Below the pieces are notes generated by a model. The model did not search any database. It was given only the letters and a program-made list of their open reading frames with translations, and was not told the origin of the DNA. Below, piece by piece: positions 7,508 to 13,603 of a DNA stretch of 14,235 bases. Both the position numbers and the translations under genes were made by a program. Position 1 is the first letter of the stretch, and each line of letters opens with the position of its first letter. Source of the DNA: Bacillota bacterium (GTDB taxonomy: Bacteria > Bacillota > Clostridia > Christensenellales > UMGS416); assembly GCA_023428265.1 (NCBI GenBank), contig JAEYYW010000109.1, positions 1 to 14,235 of the forward strand, in the 5' to 3' direction.

Positions 7508-7524
7508 CCGCACGGCTTCTGCAG

Positions 7525-8142
7525 CTACTCCACCCACACATAGCGCACGCGGTAAACTGCCCCTCCATGGCGGGAGAGAGGGACGAACCCGCCCTGCGCG
7601 CTGAGCGGGTCCATGCACAGATATTCCCCGGCGGCAGCGCCGACAATCAGCACCCAATGCTGGTAGCCGGAGCCCAGGTATTTGACCTTCACGATGGGAT
7701 ATCGTCCACGGGCAAGCTCTCTCTCCAGTCTTTGTACATCTACGGCCTTCGGCACATCAACCCGCACACCGGGCACAGCGTCTGCAATCCTGCTCCACAG
7801 CACCTCGCCGTCCTCGTTGTAAACGTGGTGCGCCCCAAACAGCTCATTGAGCCTCCCGGGGTCGGTGTCTGCACCCTGGGCTTTGAGCGATGCCGCGATG
7901 CAGCTCACCAGGCATCCGGAGCCCGCCATTTTATACTGGGTTTGGCCCATTGGGCTCTCAGCCCAGCGGCTGTCATTCTGCTGGAATATGGGGGCGGCTC
8001 CCGCTTCATGATCCATCTCAGGCTTAAGCTTAACGGCCTGATCGTTTCCTCCACCGTCCGCAAGCAGGAACACAGCCATTGCCGCCAGGGCAACGCATAA
8101 CGAAATGACCAGCAGCCATCGTTTCGGCAGCCAACGTTTCAA
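7525..8142 (-). CDS. Membrane-anchored or secreted C39-like peptidase
   Basis: 205 residues. A basic start (MKRWLPKRW) and one hydrophobic helix (about 9-28) suggest export with an uncleaved anchor or signal peptide; there is no lipobox. Then comes a papain-fold domain of the C39_2 type: QQNDSRW (about 54-60) at its opening, the catalytic cysteine Cys77 in AGSGCLVSC, His162 in YQHWVLIVG and Asp178 in CMDPLS. All three expected catalytic positions are present. Such stand-alone domains outside bacteriocin exporters are common secreted proteins in Clostridia with unknown targets. The start is TTG at 8142 behind a G-rich CAGGGGGGTG, about ten bases away; an ATG seven bases before the TTG is out of frame. 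It is divergent from the zinc-ribbon operon and shares a promoter element with it. Confidence 0.87.
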   Translation of the reverse strand: MKRWLPKRWLLVISLCVALAAMAVFLLADGGGNDQAVKLKPEMDHEAGAAPIFQQNDSRWAESPMGQTQYKMAGSGCLVSCIAASLKAQGADTDPGRLNELFGAHHVYNEDGEVLWSRIADAVPGVRVDVPKAVDVQRLERELARGRYPIVKVKYLGSGYQHWVLIVGAAAGEYLCMDPLSAQGGFVPLSRHGGAVYRVRYVWVE

Positions 8143-8180
8143 ACTCCATTCACCCCCCTGCTCTTCATATCGATAGATTC

Positions 8181-8209
8181 AGTATATCCGTCTCTCGCGG
8201 TCAAGGCAA
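8181..8209 (-). promoter_or_regulatory. Putative promoter of the C39-like gene
   Basis: On the minus strand, TTGCCT (8209-8204) and TATACT (8186-8181) are separated by 17 bp. The -10 box opens the 21-bp element shared with the divergent promoter. It lies about 40 bp before the TTG start. Confidence 0.65.
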
Positions 8210-8262
8210 GGAACCAAACAGGCCCGGAATAAGAATCTCATCTGCAACGATGCCAGAGCCGG

Positions 8263-8291
8263 TTGTCATATGGCTCACATGCGGTTATACT
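8263..8291 (+). promoter_or_regulatory. Putative promoter of the zinc-ribbon/two-TM operon
   Basis: TTGTCA at 8263-8268 and TATACT at 8286-8291 with a 17-bp spacer, both close to the sigma-A consensus. It lies 42 bp before the ATG of the zinc-ribbon gene. The -10 box opens the second copy of the 21-bp element. Confidence 0.72.
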
Positions 8292-8333
8292 GAATTTATC
8301 GATTTGGCATATCAACTGCAGGAGGGAAGAGCC

Positions 8334-8720
8334 ATGTTCTGCGCACATTGCGGACACAGGATGCAGGACAATGCCAGTTTTTGCATCCGTTGCGGGGCCA
8401 GGGCGGAAGCCGCCCATGCAGCCACCGCCGTGCTGCGCATCTCCGGCACGCCGATTGAGGTCTATGTGGAGACCAACAGCCCCTCCGCCATCCGCCTGTG
8501 CCACAGGCTGCACAGCGAACTAGTGCTGCCCTACCCCATCCTCCAGTCACCGGAGCAGGCCGACCGCCGGTGGAAACCGGGCATGGCCTGCTTCTATGTG
8601 AAGGGCAACGAGTGGGATATCCTGAACCTGAAGGAAGCCATCACCATGCACCTGCTGGTGGAAGGCTGGCAGATGCAGCCGGCCACAAGCATTTTTACCC
8701 GTTTGGAAACGGCACTTTGA
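8334..8720 (+). CDS. Zinc-ribbon protein of unknown function
   Basis: 128 residues. The first 25 form a zinc ribbon with Cys3-x2-Cys6 and Cys17-x2-Cys20 (MFCAHCGHRM, ASFCIRCGAR). The remaining hundred residues make a compact alpha/beta domain that I do not recognise, with an opening strand AVLRISGTPIEVYVET and a helix near LNLKEAITMHLLVEGW. There is no membrane segment. The ATG is chosen because GGAGGG at 8321-8326 lies seven bases before it and the ribbon begins there; the open frame to 8250 runs back through the promoter. It is the first gene of a three-gene set with the two-TM and small proteins. Zinc ribbons of this type often sit at the N-terminus of clostridial membrane or stress proteins. 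A role in protein-protein or nucleic-acid contact is possible, but not shown. Confidence 0.85.
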   Translation: MFCAHCGHRMQDNASFCIRCGARAEAAHAATAVLRISGTPIEVYVETNSPSAIRLCHRLHSELVLPYPILQSPEQADRRWKPGMACFYVKGNEWDILNLKEAITMHLLVEGWQMQPATSIFTRLETAL

Positions 8721-8798
8721 GATGCGTCACCCCTCCCAAACATAAACCTGCGGTCCCGAGCATCAGATGTACCATCCCGGAATGGGAGGGCATTGGCC

Positions 8799-9281
8799 TT
8801 GCGCGAGCAATATTGGGCTTATTATACCGGCACCAAATATGAGTTGCTTTACTTTTATGAATATCTGAACGATTCCTACCGATGGCTCCGCTATCTGGAG
8901 AGCTTTCTGGCTGTGATATCCAGCAGCAGCGTGGCGGCCTGGGCTGTGTGGAACCGGCTGCCGCTGCTGTGGGCGGTGCTGATTGCCGCCTCGCAGGTGG
9001 CCGCGGCAGTGAAACAGTATCTGCCTTACAGCAAGCGGATCACCGCGCTCAACGAGCTTCTGCCCCGGCTGGACACGGTGATCAACCGCATCGAGCGTGA
9101 TTGGTTTCTCGTGGACAAAGGCTCTTTGACCGACGCGCAGATCAACGAGCTGATTTTCTCATACAAAAAGGAATGCACCGACCTGGCCAACAAATACCTG
9201 ATCGGCGTCTACTTCCCCGCGCGTGAAGACCTGGGAAAGGCCGCGCAAGGCAAAACAGAGTGCTTGTTTGAGTGTTTTTGA
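8799..9281 (+). CDS. Two-helix membrane protein, SLATT-like topology, unknown function
   Basis: 160 residues. An aromatic, Tyr-rich amphipathic N-terminal helix (about 1-30, YWAYYTGTKYELLYFYEYL) is followed by two membrane helices (about 35-53 and 56-75) and a long charged helical tail (about 76-140) predicted to be cytoplasmic, ending in CLFECF. This 2TM plus helical tail layout recalls SLATT-type effector proteins, but I cannot confirm homology from sequence alone. The start is taken as TTG 8799: GGAGGG at 8785-8790 gives an eight-base spacing, against two bases for TTG 8793 in the same frame. The gap to the zinc-ribbon gene is 78 bp with no evident promoter. Its stop codon overlaps the ribosome binding site of the next gene, so the two are probably translationally coupled. 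Confidence 0.8.
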   Translation: MREQYWAYYTGTKYELLYFYEYLNDSYRWLRYLESFLAVISSSSVAAWAVWNRLPLLWAVLIAASQVAAAVKQYLPYSKRITALNELLPRLDTVINRIERDWFLVDKGSLTDAQINELIFSYKKECTDLANKYLIGVYFPAREDLGKAAQGKTECLFECF

Positions 9282-9291
9282 GGAGCGAGCC

Positions 9292-9465
9292 ATGAAGAAA
9301 AAAGAGCTGGTCAACGGGGCTGCTGTGCGCAGGCTGGGTGATAACCGCCAAAACTTTGAGCAGGTGCCAGCCATGACCAGGCCGATCCCCCCGCCGCAAC
9401 AGCAAGCGGAGCTTCAACCGCATCAGGAAGAAATTGCCGACACATCACAGGAGCCCCGGAAGTAG
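9292..9465 (+). CDS. Small Pro/Gln-rich protein, unknown
   Basis: 57 residues, beginning MKKKELVNGAAVRRLGDN and ending in a Pro, Gln and Glu-rich tail (PIPPPQQQAELQPHQEE) that should be disordered. There is no membrane helix and no cysteine. The ATG is preceded by GAGGAG at 9280-9285, which overlaps the previous stop codon (TGA 9279-9281); this good spacing and coupling are the main evidence that it is real. It is the last gene of the zinc-ribbon operon and ends 44 bp from the convergent holA. No terminator hairpin is evident in the gap. It may be an adaptor or regulator of the membrane protein before it; that is a guess from position only. Confidence 0.62.
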   Translation: MKKKELVNGAAVRRLGDNRQNFEQVPAMTRPIPPPQQQAELQPHQEEIADTSQEPRK

Positions 9466-9509
9466 GCGCGGGCAAGTCTGTCGTTTGCGTCCGGCCTTGG
9501 GCGCTGGCG

Positions 9510-10547
9510 TTATTTCCTCGCGGAAGCCATGAAAAGCACGCGCATCGCCACCTGCTCCACCGCTGTCTGCTCGCTCAGCAAGCCCTGTTTCACGCCGGTG
9601 TCGGCGCTCACACAGAGCTTGATGATATCCGCCAGTTCTTCCTTTGCCCAACGGCCAGCCTGCCGGGCGGCAGCTTCCACAGCAAAGGGAGGAGCACCCA
9701 GCAGCGGCGCAAGCTGGCGGGCCTGCATGCCCCGGCCAGCCGCCTTGGCCGCCGCCAGCAGCCTGGCTTGCCGCTCAATAAGAGAGAGCATCGCCATGCC
9801 GCCGTCGTTTTCACCGGTCAGCGCCCGGAGCTTCATCATCGCGTGGGCTCCCTGGCCGGCAAAAAGACTGTCGATCACCTGAAAGATCTTGGATTCCTGC
9901 GTCTGGATGCAAACGGCTTCGATGCTGTCCCGCCCGACCGCCCGCCCCGCTCCGGCATGGGCGCAGGCCTTCTCCATTTCATGGTTCAGCTGCTCCAGGT
10001 CTGTGCCGCAATAGCCGATCATAAACCGGGCAGCTTCACGGGTGATCGTGCAATCATAACGCTTGGCGATCTTCGCCAGCTGGGCGGCCAGCTCGTCTTC
10101 ACCAAGGCGCTCAAACGCCACGATGTCGACAGATTTCACCAGCTGCTTCCAGGCGGCCTTCACGGTGTCCGGCTCGGCGCGCATCAAAAACACCAGGCAG
10201 GCGGTATCGGGAAAGCTGCGGGTCAGCAGCTCCAGCTCAGCCGTTTCCTGCTTGGCATCCAGGCCGGACCCGCGCGCTCCCTTGGCGATCGGCGGATAAT
10301 CCCGCACCACGACCAGCCGCTTCTCCGTCATAAAGGGCAGCGTCTCCACCGCCCGGCGGATCTCTGCGGCGCTGGCACGCTCGTTTTCCAGCAGCAGGAA
10401 ATTGAGGGGCTCCAGCTCCGGCGGCACAAGCCGTGCCTTCAGAGCCTCCAAAGCCCGGTCCTTCACATATTCCTCCGGCCCGTGAAACACAAAAACGCCC
10501 GCCATGTCGCCGGAGTTGATCCTATTGAAAATTTCCCTGTAGCCCAT
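9510..10547 (-). CDS. holA: DNA polymerase III subunit delta
   Basis: 345 residues, the normal length for the clamp-loader delta subunit, which opens the beta sliding clamp during replication. It opens MGYREIFNRINSGDMAGVF, followed by FHGPEEYVKDRALEAL, the degenerate nucleotide-binding region of the family. Then come ETLPFMTEKRLVVVRD, the lid helices (GYCGTDLEQLNHEMEKA) and the C-terminal collar helices (SLIERQARLLAAAKAAGRG). The start at 10547 lies inside the end of comEC (26-bp overlap) and has only a weak ribosome binding site, which suggests translational coupling. comEC-holA adjacency is usual in Firmicutes. The rpsT gene that often follows is absent here; a convergent gene lies next to it instead. 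Confidence 0.95.
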   Translation of the reverse strand: MGYREIFNRINSGDMAGVFVFHGPEEYVKDRALEALKARLVPPELEPLNFLLLENERASAAEIRRAVETLPFMTEKRLVVVRDYPPIAKGARGSGLDAKQETAELELLTRSFPDTACLVFLMRAEPDTVKAAWKQLVKSVDIVAFERLGEDELAAQLAKIAKRYDCTITREAARFMIGYCGTDLEQLNHEMEKACAHAGAGRAVGRDSIEAVCIQTQESKIFQVIDSLFAGQGAHAMMKLRALTGENDGGMAMLSLIERQARLLAAAKAAGRGMQARQLAPLLGAPPFAVEAAARQAGRWAKEELADIIKLCVSADTGVKQGLLSEQTAVEQVAMRVLFMASARK

Positions 10548-12792
10548 CGGCCCAACCGCCAATCCACGGGACCAGCGCCATCGCGCCTTCCCACTCCACA
10601 ATCTCGAGGCTGCCAACCTCTCCGATATTATACCGGGGAACGGCCCCCGCCGCAATCTCACCGGGCAGCACCACCCCTTGCCATGGTGACTGCAGCAGCT
10701 TTTCCGCCTGGCGGCCGGGCTTTGCCGCGAGCAACAGCAGGGCCGAGCCGCTTGAGAACCGCTCGGCGGCGCCGATGGCCGCGGCAGCGTCAGGAGAAAA
10801 GGCTGCTGTGCCGCCGCCGGCAGGCAGGAGAAGAACCAGCCCATCGCCGCCACCGGCCACGCAAGCGAGAGGGCCGCTTTCCGCAGCCCGGGGCTCCATG
10901 CCGCGAAGCTTTGCCCTCGTCAGGAAAGGCTGGGCCTCAGGCTTCTCCAGCCACAGGGCCGGCACATAGAGCTTCTCCACAACGATGCCGCCAAGGTCGT
11001 CAAACCAATCCTCACCCTCCGGCGGCTCGTCTGACAGCAGATACAGCCCTTGCAGGCGCCCCACGCCGATACTGGCAAGATAACCGGCCATACCCGTTAT
11101 GCCGGGCGCGCAGGCGGCATAGCGGGCGCCGCCCTGCCGCCAGACCACGCTCAAAGAGCTGCGGCCCTCCGCCACAATGGCGGCGTCTCCGCGCCGTGAC
11201 GCCAATGACGCGGAAATGGGGCTCAGCATCACAGCACCGACCAGCGCCAGGGCGAGAAGCACAGCCAGCCGCCCCCTGCCCTGCTTTGAAAACCGAGCCA
11301 CCGCAGGAGATGCGAACAACACCAGCACCACAAACGCCGCCGCCAGCCAGACCGGTGGCGACGCAACCGGCAGCGTGGCGGCAGACCAGGACAATATCTT
11401 CACATTCTGAAGATAAAACGCGGTGTAACCGTTGAGCAGGCGGCCCAGCAACGCCGCCGCAGGCGGAAAAGGGCTCAAGGCCAATAGCGCCATGCCGCCC
11501 AGCTGCATTGCAAAAGAGGTGGGCACCAGCACCAGGTTGGCCAGCGGCGAAACCAGCGAGACACTGTTGAAGTAGCCCACGATCACCGGCAGCGCCACAA
11601 TGGTCACACAAACCGTCACACCCAAAGCGCCGATGAAGCGCTTCATCCATTTTTTCTGCGGCACATGGCGCATCAGCGGGGCCAGCCACAAAAACATTGC
11701 CGCCGTGGCTGCGAAAGAAAGCTGAAACCCGGCGTCATACAGATCCAGCGGGTTGACCGCGAGAATCAGGATTGCCGCAGCGCCCAGGGAGCTCAAAGGG
11801 TCGTAGCGACGGGCGGCCACCAGCGCGCCCATGCCCACCAGCCACATCGCCGCTGCGCGGAGCACCGAAGGCGCGGGCCCGGCGAAAAGCACATAACCGG
11901 CCATCACCAAAAAACTTGCCGCCAGAGAAACCGGCATGGGCAGCCGGAGCCTGCGGCACAGAAACCAGGCGGCTCCTGCTGTAAGCGAGATGTTGAGGCC
12001 GGACACAGCCAGCAAGTGGGCCACGCCCAAGTCCATGAAGGCTCGGCGCGTGTCTTCGGCGATGCCGCCGGTGTCGCCGGAGAGCAATGCATTCACCAGC
12101 GCCGCGCTGTCCGGATCCAAATAACGGTAGAGTGTGTCTTCCGAGTATTGCCTGGCACGCTCCGGCAGGTCAAGCAGCGAGGGTTGTCTTTCAGCCCTCA
12201 GGAAGCTCGCCGTTGCCGCAAAGCCTGAGAACCGCACGCCTTTGCGCATATACCACCCGCGCACGTTGAAGCCGCCGTAATACAGGCTGGGCTGGGGCCG
12301 TTCCAGCTCTGCCTCCGGCGCGCGCAGCAGGTCTCCCACACTGCCCCGGCCATCGCCGCGCAGCACGGTGAGCGCAACACCGCCCTCCACAGCCTCACCG
12401 CCGATGGTCACGTCTTGCAGTACATAACCGGCATAGCCGCCGGAGGTCGTGCGCACCTCCACAATGCGCCCGGCCAGCTCAACCGGCGTGCCCGGCGCCC
12501 ATGGGTCGCCGGCCCATTGCGGGATGGCTCCGGCGGCAAGCGTGTATCCGGCGGCGAAGGCAAGCGCCATGGCTGGGATCAGTATGTTTTTCTGTTTTCG
12601 CAGCAGCAAAAAGCAAGCCAGCGCCAGCACGGCGACGGCCATGAGCCCCGCAGGCAGCCACAACGGCAATGCCGTGCAGCTGGCGATGCCCAGGCACAAA
12701 TAGATCGCAAAGGCAAACAAAGGGCGCTCCACCAGCACCCGCGGGTGCGGGAGGAGCGCTTCAAAACTGGTTTGATGGGTGGCGGGCTCCAT
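10522..12792 (-). CDS. comEC: ComEC/Rec2 family DNA-uptake membrane protein with a degenerate C-terminal domain
   Basis: 756 residues. ComEC forms the channel that carries single-stranded DNA across the membrane in natural transformation. The N-terminal part (about 20-85) is membrane helices, followed by a DUF4131/OB-like domain (about 100-200). The competence domain (about 230-500) carries the signature LLSGDTGGIAEDTRRAF and HLLAVSGLNIS (about residues 236-269) and multiple helices. The C-terminal part (about 535-750) lies where the metallo-beta-lactamase-like domain belongs, but the usual D-x-GQGD and HxHxDH metal-binding motifs are missing; the equivalent stretch reads LYLLSDEPPEGEDWFDD. 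The start at 12792 overlaps the stop of the MBL gene as ATGA. The ribosome binding site is weak, as expected for coupling. No comEA is in the window, so competence itself cannot be claimed. Confidence 0.93.
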   Translation of the reverse strand: MEPATHQTSFEALLPHPRVLVERPLFAFAIYLCLGIASCTALPLWLPAGLMAVAVLALACFLLLRKQKNILIPAMALAFAAGYTLAAGAIPQWAGDPWAPGTPVELAGRIVEVRTTSGGYAGYVLQDVTIGGEAVEGGVALTVLRGDGRGSVGDLLRAPEAELERPQPSLYYGGFNVRGWYMRKGVRFSGFAATASFLRAERQPSLLDLPERARQYSEDTLYRYLDPDSAALVNALLSGDTGGIAEDTRRAFMDLGVAHLLAVSGLNISLTAGAAWFLCRRLRLPMPVSLAASFLVMAGYVLFAGPAPSVLRAAAMWLVGMGALVAARRYDPLSSLGAAAILILAVNPLDLYDAGFQLSFAATAAMFLWLAPLMRHVPQKKWMKRFIGALGVTVCVTIVALPVIVGYFNSVSLVSPLANLVLVPTSFAMQLGGMALLALSPFPPAAALLGRLLNGYTAFYLQNVKILSWSAATLPVASPPVWLAAAFVVLVLFASPAVARFSKQGRGRLAVLLALALVGAVMLSPISASLASRRGDAAIVAEGRSSLSVVWRQGGARYAACAPGITGMAGYLASIGVGRLQGLYLLSDEPPEGEDWFDDLGGIVVEKLYVPALWLEKPEAQPFLTRAKLRGMEPRAAESGPLACVAGGGDGLVLLLPAGGGTAAFSPDAAAAIGAAERFSSGSALLLLAAKPGRQAEKLLQSPWQGVVLPGEIAAGAVPRYNIGEVGSLEIVEWEGAMALVPWIGGWADGLQGNFQ

Positions 12793-13523
12793 CAGAGCTC
12801 GTAGCAGATGCCTTCCTGGGCCGCTTCCGCCCAGGGGCAGGCCTGTCGCGCTTCCGCCAGGAGCAACGACTCATCATCCTCCGGGCGGAAATGGGTGAGC
12901 ACCACCCGTTTGGCGCCGGCTTCGGCACCCACCTGGGCTGCCAGCATGGCGGAGAGGTGCGGTTTTTCCTCCGCCCACTCGTTGTGGGGGAAGCAGCCGT
13001 CAATCAGCAGCAGATCGGCCCCGCCGGCAAACCCGGCAAAGCCCGGCGTGGTGTTGAGGTCGCCGGAGAAAACCAGCGTTTTGCCATTATGGCATGCCTT
13101 CACGGCATTGCATGGCACCGGGTGCCTTGTGGCAAAAAAACTCAGGTCCAGCCCCAGGAATTTGATCCGGTCACCGCCTCGCACCACTTGGGCGGCAAAA
13201 CCGGGGTCATTCAGGAGCGTTTCTGCCACAGCCTGCGGGCCTTCCGGCAGAAGCACGGGCAGCGGGCCTTTCATCAGCCCCTTGCCCAGAAAATAGGGCA
13301 TCGCGTAACGCAGCACCATCATGTCGCCCATGTGGTCGCTGTGCAGGTGCGAGAGCACCACACCATCCAGTTCGGGCAGCGAGCAGTGCTGCTGCAGCTT
13401 GCCCAGGATGCCGCAGCCGCAATCCAGCAGCAGTTTTCTGCCGCCTGCTTCCAGCAAGTATCCGGAGCAGGCTGAGCCGGCCTTGGGCCAGGGGCCGTAT
13501 TTGCCCAAAACAGTGAGCTTCAT
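12792..13523 (-). CDS. Metallo-beta-lactamase-fold hydrolase (YhfI/RNase Z-like)
   Basis: 243 residues, cytoplasmic. The metal-binding motif HLHSDH places His59, His61, Asp63 and His64; later ligands are likely His in FATRHPVPCN, Asp in FSGDLN and His in LTHF. The opening MKLTVLGKYGPWPKAGSACS and the length match stand-alone hydrolases of the COG1234 group related to RNase Z and B. subtilis YhfI. Cys19, Cys35 and Cys37 near the start are extra. RNA, cyclic nucleotide or phosphodiester substrates are possible; I cannot choose. The ATG at 13523 is preferred over a GTG nine bases upstream because AAAGGG lies about nine bases before the ATG and almost touches the GTG. Its stop overlaps comEC, so it is the first gene of the comEC-holA operon. 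Confidence 0.9.
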   Translation of the reverse strand: MKLTVLGKYGPWPKAGSACSGYLLEAGGRKLLLDCGCGILGKLQQHCSLPELDGVVLSHLHSDHMGDMMVLRYAMPYFLGKGLMKGPLPVLLPEGPQAVAETLLNDPGFAAQVVRGGDRIKFLGLDLSFFATRHPVPCNAVKACHNGKTLVFSGDLNTTPGFAGFAGGADLLLIDGCFPHNEWAEEKPHLSAMLAAQVGAEAGAKRVVLTHFRPEDDESLLLAEARQACPWAEAAQEGICYEL

Positions 13524-13570
13524 GGGGCACACCCTTTCTGATCATGCCAAAAACACGCATTTATGGTAAG

Positions 13571-13576
13571 ATTATA
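13571..13576 (-). promoter_or_regulatory. Possible -10 box of the MBL-comEC-holA operon
   Basis: On the minus strand there is a perfect TATAAT, 47 bp before the ATG at 13523. The -35 region at 16-18 bp (GTCACC or neighbours) is poor. A plus-strand TATAAC overlaps it (13573-13578), and the nucleotidyltransferase gene starts 30 bp to the right, so this short gap may serve both directions. Confidence 0.4.
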
Positions 13577-13603
13577 ACACACAACGCATAACAGGTGACT
13601 AGA

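Larger units (their letters stand above)
8166..8306. repeat. Mirror-image 21-bp promoter element, two copies
   Basis: Copy 1 reads on the minus strand from 8186 to 8166, copy 2 on the plus strand from 8286 to 8306. Both read TATACTGAAT, then C or T, then TATCGAT, then A or T, then TG: 19 of 21 bases identical. Each begins with the -10 box of its own promoter and runs through the start of transcription, with the palindrome ATCGAT in the centre. Further on, both leaders also share a GCAGG(A/G)GGG ribosome-binding stretch. It could be a shared operator, or the trace of a duplicated and inverted promoter. Confidence 0.8.

Noticed and set aside
7508..7524. Terminator between convergent glp and C39-like genes
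   Set aside because: Only a four-base stem (AGCC/GGCT) without a T-run on either strand.
7567..8100. Plus-strand open frame of 177 codons
   Set aside because: Antisense to the C39-like gene, whose catalytic motifs and N-terminal helix establish the coding strand.
8263..8306. Sporulation sigma (SigE/SigG-type) promoter
   Set aside because: TCATAT and TATACT at 14 bp loosely suggest SigE, but TTGTCA-17-TATACT fits sigma-A better and the divergent copy lacks the SigE-like upstream box.
9768..11435. Plus-strand open frame of 555 codons across holA and comEC
   Set aside because: Arg/Pro/Gln-rich low-quality sequence antisense to two clear genes; a shadow frame.
12669..13475. Plus-strand open frame of 268 codons
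   Set aside because: Antisense to the comEC start and the MBL hydrolase, both with clear motifs; no ribosome binding site or family match.
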